Shown here: positions 24,206-32,701 of the stretch, piece by piece | How the letters are laid out: each line of letters begins with the position of its first letter | Numbering within the stretch: the stretch's first letter is position 1 | Source of the DNA: JANXUR01 sp038229415 | GTDB lineage: Bacteria > Acidobacteriota > Terriglobia > Terriglobales > Acidobacteriaceae | Direction: 5' to 3' | NCBI GenBank assembly: GCA_038229415.1 | Contig: JBBROM010000004.1 | Coordinates: 186,001 to 250,000 of the forward strand | Length of the DNA: 64,000 nt | Made by a program: the position numbers and the translations under genes | Notes under the pieces: generated by a model | Database searches by the model: none | What the model saw: only the letters and a program-made list of their open reading frames with translations | Told to the model about the DNA's origin: nothing

Positions 24206-25249
24206 ATGGATATCGCAATTACGCCTAACCGCGAGCTGGCCAAGCTCGCATTCGATTCGGAACTGACGATTGGTGCGCATAACGCTATCAACACCTGTCT
24301 GCGGGTGCAGCCCACCGAGAAAGTAACTGTGATTACCGACGACGTGTCGCGTGAAATCGCAGCCAGTCTGGTGCATGAGCTCGAGTTACTCGGCGCGCCT
24401 TATAATGCATGGGTGCTGGAAGAGGTGGAGCGGCGTCCGCTGACCCACTTCCCTGCCATCATCGGCGAAGATATGGAGACCAGCCAAGTGAGCATTTTCT
24501 GCGCGCGGGCGCAGATGAATGAGTTGAAGTCGCGTATGGAGATGACGGCGATTGTCAATCGTCGCCGGATGCGGCACGCGCACATGGTCAACATCAACAA
24601 GCAGATCATGCTGGAAGGTATGCGCGCCGACTTTGCCAAGGTAGACCGGATCAGTGCGAAGCTGATGAGCATTGTGACGAAGGCGGAGAAGATTCGCGCG
24701 ACTACGGCGGCTGGCACTGACATTGTTGCCGACATGAACCATAACTATAAGTGGATCAAGACCAGCGGCCTGATTTCGCCCGAGAAGTGGGGCAACTTAC
24801 CCGGCGGCGAGATCTTTACCAGCCCAGGTGAAGTGAATGGCACATTTGTAATTGATGGCGTGGTCGGCGATTATCTTTGTGCTAAGTTTGGCGACCTCAA
24901 GGACTATCCGCTAACTGTGCAGGTCAAGGGTAACCGGCTGACCGAAGCTCATTCTATTAACAAAGCGCTGGAAGAAGATTTCTGGAAGTACACCCACATT
25001 GACGAAAACTCCGACCGTGTGGGCGAGTTCGCCATCGGCACAAACATTGGGCTGACTAACATCATCGGCGAGATTTTGCAGGATGAGAAGTTCCCGGGGA
25101 TTCATATGGCATTTGGGAATCCGTATGGCGAGCATACGGGAGCCGAGTGGTACTCCTCGACGCACATTGATGTGGTAGGCCGCCAGTTTGATATCTGGGC
25201 GGATGATGTGCAGTTGATGGAAAAGGGCAAGTTTTTGTTTGAGGCGTGA
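24206..25249 (+). CDS. Peptidase M29 family aminopeptidase
   Basis: A 347-aa thermophilic-type aminopeptidase (AmpS/PepS group). LPGGEIFTSPGE, VGEFAIGTN, IHMAFGNPYGEH and EWYSSTHIDVV carry the glutamate, histidine and aspartate ligands of the two-metal site. It is cytoplasmic, with no signal peptide. It starts 5 nt after the GCS2 ligase stop. A ligase immediately followed by a peptidase suggests that a ligated peptide is trimmed or salvaged, as in other amidoligase operons; this is inferred from context. A GC-rich hairpin follows. Confidence 0.88.
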   Translation: MDIAITPNRELAKLAFDSELTIGAHNAINTCLRVQPTEKVTVITDDVSREIAASLVHELELLGAPYNAWVLEEVERRPLTHFPAIIGEDMETSQVSIFCARAQMNELKSRMEMTAIVNRRRMRHAHMVNINKQIMLEGMRADFAKVDRISAKLMSIVTKAEKIRATTAAGTDIVADMNHNYKWIKTSGLISPEKWGNLPGGEIFTSPGEVNGTFVIDGVVGDYLCAKFGDLKDYPLTVQVKGNRLTEAHSINKALEEDFWKYTHIDENSDRVGEFAIGTNIGLTNIIGEILQDEKFPGIHMAFGNPYGEHTGAEWYSSTHIDVVGRQFDIWADDVQLMEKGKFLFEA

Positions 25250-25277
25250 GGGTATGTTGTCTGTTGGAAGCGAAAGA

Positions 25278-25304
25278 CCCCGCCCAAGCGGAGCTTGGAC
25301 GGGG
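25278..25304. terminator. Repeated GC-rich hairpin after the M29 gene
   Basis: CCCCGCCCAAGC pairs with GCTTGGACGGGG around GGA. Same family as 22954-22980, 34814-34840 and 35331-35354. It is 28 nt past the M29 stop and lacks a clear T-tract. Confidence 0.5.
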
Positions 25305-25467
25305 CACCCGACTGGAATCCTCGCTCTACCGTTCGTGCTGCAACCCGGGTACCCCGATGAACGAGCCCTACGGGCTGCAGAATAAAGATCGGCCCGCACC
25401 CAGCGCTTTCGCGCTGGGCTAGTTTAGAGCACCGCCGCTTCGCGGCTAAGATGCAAAGTGGAAGCGA

Positions 25468-26833
25468 CTACTGCGGGGTCACCTTGAATACTGTTCCGAA
25501 GCTGCTCGGGGTGCCACCAGCGTATGTCACTCCGTAGTAGTTGCCAGCCGAGTCCCGAGCGAGCGAATTCTGCGGGTAGCATCCCTCGCTGGCTCCGGTA
25601 AACGAGTGCAGAACACTATAAGTCCACGAGCCACCGACGACAGCGGGCTGCGCCAACTGGTACACCACACCGCAGCCGCTGTTAGTTGTGTTCGAGTGCG
25701 TGGTACCGTAGAAATTGCTAGTAACGGGGTCGAGGGCGAGGCCCGTCGGAAAAGCGCCGTCAGATATTCCAAAAAATATGCTCAAGGTTTGGAATGACCA
25801 CGTAGTCTGCCCAACTGCGGGAGGAGTGAGACGATAGATTGTACCGTTTCCGTTGCCGATGCCTCCCGATCCTGTTGTGCCGAAAAGATTGCCGTTCTTG
25901 TCAAGGATTAGTTCACTAGAAGGGTAAGCGCCATTTGGTGATACGAATCGGTAAAGTACGCTCTCCGCCCAAGTTGTCCCGGAAGCTGGAGGTGTAAGTT
26001 CGAACGCGATACCACCAAATCCATTGCCCAGACTGTAAAGTGTGCTGCCATAAATATTGCCCGCAGCATCGACGGTCACCGTAGTATGGGGAATATCCAT
26101 CACCGGAGCCACCAAAGCTATATAAAACTGTTTCCGAAAAGTTGCTGCCTAGCGATTGCACCTTAAAGACCGTCCCAGAATTCGATCCTTGAACCGGGTT
26201 ATAGCTTCCGCCATAAACGGTAGTACCGTAAACCACACCCTTAGAATCAACCGTCAACTTTGCCGCTGGATAATACCCATCTCTGGTACCACCTTTGAAG
26301 GTGTGCATGATGCGATAGCTCCAGGTGCCACCGGACACTGCTGGCGGCTTCAACTTAAAAACGGTGCCGCATCCGCCACCGCAGGCAGTCGACGCAGCAC
26401 TCTGCGATGTAGTGCCGTAAAGGTTTCCACCTTTATCAATGGCAAGCCCGCCCAGCGGAAATTCGCCGTCGGCTCCGCCAGCGAAGCTATGGAGAATGGT
26501 TTCCGTCCACGCGCCACCCGATGTCGCTGGTGGGGAAAGCTGGAATACAGTACCCATCTGACCCGCACCTCCGTTCGAAGTTGCTCCATAGAGGTTGCCG
26601 CTGGTATCCATAACAAGCGGCCCAACGGGGGTTCGCCCGTCGGGGAGCAGGCCGAAGTTGTACAGGTTGGTGAACGTCTGGGCTGCGGCGGGGACGGTTG
26701 CCATGCTCATCGCCACGATCGCGGCGAAGAAGATTGCTAAGACGGCTCGTCCGGTTAAGCCGGAGTTCTTTTTACTGATCTTCGCGGGCATCGCGGACGA
26801 AGCCGGACACAACATCGTATCGGCGGGGTTCAT
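25468..26833 (-). pseudogene. GloVer-repeat secreted protein, frameshifted
   Basis: Two overlapping minus-strand frames together encode one protein of about 450 aa. The first (from 26833) has a signal peptide ending VPAAAQ and GloVer repeats such as DTSGNLYGATSNGG and GTVFQLSPP. It breaks at GDGYSP, and the repeats resume in the other frame as VTVDAAGNIYGSTLYSLG to the stop at 25468. The break is at a C-run on the minus strand (GGGG at 26088-26091); removing one base restores one frame. This is a real one-base lesion or a sequencing/assembly error. Function unknown; GloVer proteins are predicted secreted beta-propeller-like. Confidence 0.8.
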
Positions 26834-27668
26834 AGGGACTCCTTACAACTTTGGATTGCTTGCACAGCATCCCCGGGGAGGGTATGCAAGAAGCATAGCC
26901 CGCGCGGGTCGGACGCGCAATACCGGATCGGCGTCCAAGAACTTTACCTCGGGGGCTGAAGCCCGCGCTGCTACGCTGCGAAGTGCAGGGCTGGAAGCCC
27001 TGCTCCACCCAAAAACAAGAACCGCAGCGGCTGAAGCCGGATTTGTTTGGGCCGTCTTGACGCAGGGCTGGAAGCCCTGCTCCACCCAAATGCCAACCCC
27101 TATGCTCGATGCGCGGGAGTTGAGGCGGGGTAGGGGTCCTTCGACTGCGCGGGGGAGATTCGCAATGCGAATCTCCCCCGCTCCGCTCAGGATGACAACG
27201 GGGGGGTTGCCTGACGTGGGGCTGGAAGCCTGACCCGGCGCTCACGTGCCGGGCTTTCGTCTGACGTCCCGCTTGGCGGGACTGGGGGGTGGTGGGGTTT
27301 GCCCGCCTGTGGAGATCAAGAGGTGTGAATGCCTTCTGGTTCCTTCCTCCCACCCTAACGGCGCGAAAAGCACGCGCCGCGAGGGTGGGGCACCAGCGGG
27401 AAAGGTGATTGGGAAAGCTGACGACGACCTGCGGGTCGGCGCGCACCATCTCTTCTGTCGTCCTTTTCAGGACTCGTACCTCAGGCTCGAACGAACCCGG
27501 CGCTAGAAGCGCCGGGCCTAAATCTATGCGTCCCTTGCGGGACGCTTGCTGTGCGGGCTTTACTGTCCTTGGAGGACTTTGTACCTCAGGCCCGAGTCGC
27601 CCTTGCGGGACGCTTGCTGTTCGAGCTTTAAGCTCCTCACATTGCACTACTGTGATTAAATCTTTCAC
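26834..27668. repeat. Repeat-rich gap without genes
   Basis: A mosaic of short palindromes: GCAGGGCTGGAAGCCCTGC twice (about 26985 and 27062), the GGGGTCCTTCG element with hairpin at 27149-27181, CCGGCGCTCACGTGCCGGGC near 27235, and GTCCTTTTCAGGACT / GTCCTTGGAGGAC near 27459 and 27568. An open minus-strand frame crosses it but is not credible. Confidence 0.7.
27149..27181. repeat. Perfect 15-bp hairpin inside a dispersed GGGGTCCTTCG element
   Basis: GCGGGGGAGATTCGC and GCGAATCTCCCCCGC flank AAT. The flanks match those at 18389-18419 while the arms differ at several paired positions, so pairing is preserved. Confidence 0.8.
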
Positions 27669-28880
27669 ATGATCCTTAGTTATCGCGCTGCCTTCAACGC
27701 TGCCTGGATGCCTGCCAAGTATGCCGAGTTTTTGCACTCCATTGGAACGACCTCTGGCGCGCCGGTGGATTTTCGGCTGTCGGAGTCGCCGATCTTTTTG
27801 CCGCACTCGTTGACGAATCGTTTTGCGGAGGCGGCGAAGGATCTCATCCTGCAACTGATGACGCCGGAGTATCACAAGCTGTCGGACTCGACGATTCCGC
27901 CGGAGTTTCTGGTGCCGAACGAGTCGCCGATTCCCATGTTTTGCCAGGTGGATTTTGGCATTGTGCGCGGTGAGGATGGTTCGCTCCAACCCAAGCTGGT
28001 GGAGATGCAGGCCTTCCCTTCTCTGTATGCGTTTCAGCCGTTTCTGGCGCAGCAATACATCGAAACCTACGAACTTGACCGCAGCCTGGAATACCTGATG
28101 AGCGGGCTAAACTTCGCGCAGTATGTGGAGATTCTGCGCAATGCGATTGTTGCTGGGCATAATCCGGAGAACGTGGTGCTGCTGGAAATTGATCCGCTGC
28201 AACAGAAGACGCTGTGCGACTTTATTTTGACACGGCAGTTACTGGGCATACCGGTGGTGAACATTCGTGAGGTGAAGCAGTCGGGCCGCGAGATTTATTA
28301 TGAGGCGGGGACGCGGCGGATTCCGATTCATCGCATTTACAATCGTGCGATTGTGGATGAGCTGCAACGCAAGCAAGTGCCGCTGCAATTCAAAATGACG
28401 GGCGATCTCGACGTGGAATGGGCCGGGCATCCTAACTGGTTCTTCCGCATCAGTAAATTTTCTACGCCCTACCTGAAGCATGACGCCGCACCGCGAACGA
28501 TCTTTCTCGATCAGGTCGAGAAAGAACTTGGTGGTATTCCCGACGAGCGGGAATTACAAAATTATGTGCTTAAGCCGCTGTTCTCGTTTGCCGGACTCGG
28601 CGTCGTAGTCGGCCCGAAACCGAGTGACATCACGGCGATTCCCGAGGACAAGCGCAAGGACTACATTCTGCAAGAGCGGCTCGATTTCGTCCCAGTCATG
28701 GAGACGCCGCACGGCCCGACCAAGGCCGAGTTGCGCATGATGTTCGTGTGGGATCGGACGCCTGAGCCGGTTTGTACCTGCATTATTGTGCGCACGGGGC
28801 GCGGCCTGCAAATGGGTGTGGACTTCAACAAGAACATGGAGTGGGTGGGGGCATCGGCGGCGTTGCACCCGGCGGAGTAG
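27669..28880 (+). CDS. Circularly-permuted ATP-grasp-like protein
   Basis: A 403-aa protein of a family I know only as uncharacterised. FGIVRGEDGSLQPKLVEMQAF and the C-terminal YVLKPLFSFAGLGVVVGP, DYILQERLDF and AELRMMFVW blocks resemble circularly permuted ATP-grasp domains, which have the KP...G loop near the C-terminal third. VVNIREVKQSG and IHRIYNRAIVDEL fill the middle. It would be an ATP-dependent carboxylate-amine ligase if the fold call is right. No strong ribosome site is seen before the ATG. It lies about 2.4 kb beyond the M29 gene, separated by the GloVer pseudogene, so grouping with the other ligases is tentative. Confidence 0.6.
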   Translation: MILSYRAAFNAAWMPAKYAEFLHSIGTTSGAPVDFRLSESPIFLPHSLTNRFAEAAKDLILQLMTPEYHKLSDSTIPPEFLVPNESPIPMFCQVDFGIVRGEDGSLQPKLVEMQAFPSLYAFQPFLAQQYIETYELDRSLEYLMSGLNFAQYVEILRNAIVAGHNPENVVLLEIDPLQQKTLCDFILTRQLLGIPVVNIREVKQSGREIYYEAGTRRIPIHRIYNRAIVDELQRKQVPLQFKMTGDLDVEWAGHPNWFFRISKFSTPYLKHDAAPRTIFLDQVEKELGGIPDERELQNYVLKPLFSFAGLGVVVGPKPSDITAIPEDKRKDYILQERLDFVPVMETPHGPTKAELRMMFVWDRTPEPVCTCIIVRTGRGLQMGVDFNKNMEWVGASAALHPAE

Positions 28881-28949
28881 GATCGGCGAAGAGGCGAAGT
28901 CGGACAGCGAGGCAACCTGCGCCGCAGTTGCGCCATCGCATTAAAGGAT

Positions 28950-29822
28950 ATGGAAGGTATGCAGCAGCGCATTCTAATTCGCCGCCGTTTCGCCGCAGTG
29001 CTGGCTGTAGCGATTTTCTCGCTGGCGCTGCTGCTAACCCACGTGCGCGCGCAAGAATCTGCTCCCGAGCGGGGCGCCGGAGTTATGGTGGTAGATTCGC
29101 AGGCGGAAGCGGACCTGCTTCGGCTGGTGAATCGCGAGCGCCAAAGTCGTGGTATCGCGCCACTGCAGTTCGATGCCCGACTTACAGAAGCCGCGCGCAT
29201 TCATTCGAGAATCATGGCCAGTCACGGCGATATTGCACATCTTTATCCGGGCGAAGCTGATCTGATGGAGCGATTCAGTGTGCAGGACTTACGGCTTGAT
29301 GCGGCGGGCGAGAACGTTGCGTTGAACGACTCCGCTGCGGGCACGCATGATGCGTTGATGCATTCGCCGCGGCACCGTGAAAATATCCTTAGCCCAACCT
29401 ACAACGCGCTCGGCATTGGCATTATTCGCGCGGGCAGCAGGATTTACGTTACGCAAGACTTCGCTCGCCGCTATGAAGACGTGTCCGTCGAGCGCGCAGA
29501 GCAACAAGTCGGCGAGAGTCTGAATCAGTTGCGACGGGCCCACGGGTTGACAGCTCTTACCTTGACCGACACCACCGACCTGCTGCGCGATCACTCCTGC
29601 CAAATGGCGGCTTCTGGGCGCCTTAGTTCGAAACGTCCATTGGGGTTAGGATTTTTTCGCTATTTCGTCACGGCAAGTACCTTCCAGCCATCTCAACTTT
29701 CCAATGCTGCCATCCAGTCTGCGCTTGATGGCAGGGTGGAGCGTTACTCGGTGGGAATTTGCGCGTCGGCGCCGAGCCATGCAGCGGGCGGCTCGCTGTG
29801 GATGAGTCTCATTCTTTATTAA
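28950..29822 (+). CDS. Secreted CAP-domain (SCP/PR-1-like) protein
   Basis: A 290-aa protein; start at 28950 or at the ATG at 28959 (MQQRILIRRRF). A signal peptide (VLAVAIFSLALLLTHVRAQ) ends near residue 35. Residues about 50-165 are a CAP domain: DLLRLVNRERQSRGIAPL, ARIHSRIMASHGDIAHL with a candidate metal histidine, GENVALND and HSPRHRENILSPTYNALGIG. CAP proteins are extracellular with varied, often unknown functions. The remaining 110 residues hold a second, poorly conserved segment. It begins 69 nt after the ATP-grasp-like gene, so shared transcription is possible. Confidence 0.85.
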   Translation: MEGMQQRILIRRRFAAVLAVAIFSLALLLTHVRAQESAPERGAGVMVVDSQAEADLLRLVNRERQSRGIAPLQFDARLTEAARIHSRIMASHGDIAHLYPGEADLMERFSVQDLRLDAAGENVALNDSAAGTHDALMHSPRHRENILSPTYNALGIGIIRAGSRIYVTQDFARRYEDVSVERAEQQVGESLNQLRRAHGLTALTLTDTTDLLRDHSCQMAASGRLSSKRPLGLGFFRYFVTASTFQPSQLSNAAIQSALDGRVERYSVGICASAPSHAAGGSLWMSLILY

Positions 29823-30006
29823 GTGTCCTACCGTGTTAGTTACCAGTTGCAGCCTTAACCCTGCGGGTGTACGCTTCTTGTGAATTGGCCAGCCGTTGCT
29901 GGCTTGCCGGTCGCTCCCCTCCCCCGATTGTGAGCTGAACCGGAGTGTGCTTCGCAGAACCGCTCGCGCAACTTAGCCCGCACGATGCCGCCCAAGGAGG
30001 GGTTCC

Positions 30007-32499
30007 ATGTTCACGTCACCGCGTGTCAAATACCTTATTGTTCTGCTCGCCGCCAGCCTTCTGCCGGTTACATTGCAAGCTCGCGATTCCTACCTCTTCG
30101 ACAAGCTGGTGCTCGACACCGGCTCTCAGCCTACGGCCATAGCGGTGGGCGACTTCAATCGCGACGGACGGCTCGATATTGTGACCGCGAATCAGCTCGG
30201 CAATAATGTTTCGGTGCTACTCGGCAAGGCCGACGGCACCTTCGTCACGAAGAAGGATTACGCCGTGGGGGCCGGGCCTTCCTCTGTAACAGTTGGCGAC
30301 TTCAACGGCGACGGCATTCTCGATATCGCGGTCACGAATGCGACCGCAAACACGGTATCTATTTTGCTGGGCAATGGTGCGGGGGGCTTCAAGACTCATG
30401 CCGACTTTGCGGTTGGTTCAAGGCCGGAGTCGGTCGCCATCGCAGACTTGAATGGCGACGGCAAGCTTGATCTGGTCACGTCCAACTCCGCCGCGAACAC
30501 GATTTCCGTGCTGCTGGGGACTGGCACGGGCAGCTTCGGCGCGCACACTGATTTCGCCACTGGCACGCAGCCAAAGTCCGTGACACTGGGGGACTTCAAT
30601 GGCGACCACAAACTCGACGCAGCGGTAGCCAACCGTTCGTCGAACACGGTGTCGGTACTACTGGGCAACGGCAGCGGCGGCTTTGGCGCGAAGACTGACT
30701 TCACTGCGGGCACGCATCCCGTTTCAGTTGCGGTTGGCGATATGAATCGTGATGGCAAGCAGGACATTATGGTCGCGCAGGATTATGGAAAGAATCAGAT
30801 TTCCAATGCCGGCGTATTACTCGGCAAGGATGACGGAACCTTCCAGCCGATTGTGCAGTACGCGATCGGGTCTTCGCCGAGTCAGGTGATCGTCGCGGAC
30901 TTGAACGGCGACGGAATTCCTGATGTGGTGACAACGGCCAAGAACGCCACGTCCACCATCTTTCTTCTCACTGGTGGAGTCTCGGTGCTGCTCGGCAAGG
31001 GTGATGGCACCTTCGGAACGCAGCTCCCTTACGCCACTGGCACTGGATGTGCCGCAGTGGCGTCTGGTGATATCAACCGCGACGGCCTGATGGATCTCAT
31101 CGCTGCCAATCCCATGGACAATTCGGCGACGGTATTGCTCGGCGTGGGCGGCGGCAAGTTCACCAGCACTTCTGTGATTTCAAGCACGGTCTCGTCGGGC
31201 ATCGGCCATGGCGACTTTAATCACGACACCCTGCCCGACCTGGTTACTGTGGACGGCCTATCCACATTGAGCGTGTTCACAAATAATGGCGCGGGATCGT
31301 TCTTTGGCGGAGTAAATTATGCCGCAGGAGAGACTCCGGCTCAACTTGCAGTGGGCGATTTTAATGGCGATGGGAACCCTGACGTTGCAGTGCTTGACGC
31401 CAACGGAAACAACGTGGGCAGCGTGATGATTTTTCTGGGCAATATAGACGGCAGCCTGACCGCTCACGCCACCTACAGCACTGGAGAGGTTCCGGAAGCG
31501 ATCGTGGCGGCCGACTTCAATCAGGATGGAATTCTCGATCTCGCCTTTACCAATCTCGACAGCTTTAATCTTGAGGTCATGTTCGGCAACGGAGATGGGA
31601 CGTTCCAGAATCCGGTGAAGTACCCGGTGAAGAATGGAGTCCAGCCTGTCGGCCTGGTCGCAGTTGACTTGAACAACGACCATTTTCCCGACCTTGCATT
31701 CAGCCTCAACTTCGAGCCTTACATTTCTGTGCTGTTGAACGATGGCACCGGACACTTCGGCCCCGAAGTCCACTACACGACGGTTGAGGGGTACTCCATC
31801 GCGGCTGGCGACGTGAATCAGGATGGCAACATGGATCTGATGCTTGGCACTAACGGAGACAGCAAAATTTCGTTGCTTCTTGGCAACGGTGACGGAACCT
31901 TTCAACCACAGCAGAAGCTGGACTACGGCGGCCAAGCTAGCGTCAGCGATATCAAAGTTGCAGACATGGATGGCGATGGCATCCAGGACATCGCCGTCGG
32001 TGTAGCCGATTTCTTCACCGTCCTGCGGGGCAACGGCGATGGCACGTTCAAGACCCACGACGACTTCTTTATGCCGCGACCCAGCGTTGTCGGCATAACC
32101 GTCGCTGATCTCACCACCATCGGCGCACTGGACGCTGCGTTGGGAGGCTCGGATGGCACTATGATCTTGCGCAATCCGCCCGTCATCGCGCTCGATCCGA
32201 ATCCACTGAGCTTTGCGGCGCAAACCGTGGGCACCACCAGTGGCGCGAAGACAGTGACTGTTTCCAGTTCCGGCGTGGCTAGTTTGGCGATCCGCAGCAT
32301 CGCGCTGGGAGGCGTTAATGCAGGTGACTTCACACTCACCAACAACTGTGCGGGCGCTACGATCACGGGCGGAGCGGCGTGCGCCATCACTTTGCGGTTC
32401 ACGCCGCAAGCGACGGGTGCACGAGCTGCGATGGTGCAGATCAGCACAGCCGCACAGACTGCGCCTTACGTGGTGAGCGTCACCGGCAGCGGCAAGTAG
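30007..32499 (+). CDS. Secreted FG-GAP/VCBS-repeat protein with C-terminal choice-of-anchor-D domain
   Basis: An 830-aa protein with a signal peptide ending LPVTLQA. From about residue 40 to 720 it carries roughly a dozen FG-GAP repeats of the form VGDFNRDGRLDIVTAN...NVSVLLGKADGTF; the DxNxDGxxD loops are calcium-binding in integrin-like propellers. The last 95 residues (LSFAAQTVGTTSGAKTVTVS to the end) are one choice-of-anchor-D Ig-like domain. It is probably a large cell-surface or secreted adhesin-type beta-propeller. A related protein is at 54828-57173. Substrate and partner are unknown. The coding sequence is preceded by AAGGAGGGG. Confidence 0.88.
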   Translation: MFTSPRVKYLIVLLAASLLPVTLQARDSYLFDKLVLDTGSQPTAIAVGDFNRDGRLDIVTANQLGNNVSVLLGKADGTFVTKKDYAVGAGPSSVTVGDFNGDGILDIAVTNATANTVSILLGNGAGGFKTHADFAVGSRPESVAIADLNGDGKLDLVTSNSAANTISVLLGTGTGSFGAHTDFATGTQPKSVTLGDFNGDHKLDAAVANRSSNTVSVLLGNGSGGFGAKTDFTAGTHPVSVAVGDMNRDGKQDIMVAQDYGKNQISNAGVLLGKDDGTFQPIVQYAIGSSPSQVIVADLNGDGIPDVVTTAKNATSTIFLLTGGVSVLLGKGDGTFGTQLPYATGTGCAAVASGDINRDGLMDLIAANPMDNSATVLLGVGGGKFTSTSVISSTVSSGIGHGDFNHDTLPDLVTVDGLSTLSVFTNNGAGSFFGGVNYAAGETPAQLAVGDFNGDGNPDVAVLDANGNNVGSVMIFLGNIDGSLTAHATYSTGEVPEAIVAADFNQDGILDLAFTNLDSFNLEVMFGNGDGTFQNPVKYPVKNGVQPVGLVAVDLNNDHFPDLAFSLNFEPYISVLLNDGTGHFGPEVHYTTVEGYSIAAGDVNQDGNMDLMLGTNGDSKISLLLGNGDGTFQPQQKLDYGGQASVSDIKVADMDGDGIQDIAVGVADFFTVLRGNGDGTFKTHDDFFMPRPSVVGITVADLTTIGALDAALGGSDGTMILRNPPVIALDPNPLSFAAQTVGTTSGAKTVTVSSSGVASLAIRSIALGGVNAGDFTLTNNCAGATITGGAACAITLRFTPQATGARAAMVQISTAAQTAPYVVSVTGSGK

Positions 32500-32701
32500 C
32501 AGAAGGGATAAAACCGCGCGGGTGCCTCACTCTTGTCCGCTGTCCGCGTTCTTTTGCGGATAGGGTGGGGTCTTTGCTTGCTGTAGGCGCAGCCCTCTCG
32601 CCAATCCAGGCCTAATCGGACTATCCTGAATGGTTGGCGTACGCTGGCTGAAGCCGATGGCCGCTGCATTCTATTTCTGCAATTTCCTGAAGGAGACTTT
32701 C

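Noticed and set aside
26772..28055. 427-aa minus-strand frame
   Set aside because: It crosses intergenic repeats and the start of the ATP-grasp-like gene; low-complexity basic composition, no domain.
31258..32409. 383-aa minus-strand frame over the FG-GAP gene
   Set aside because: Shadow produced by the repetitive FG-GAP codons; no recognisable domain and no start signal.
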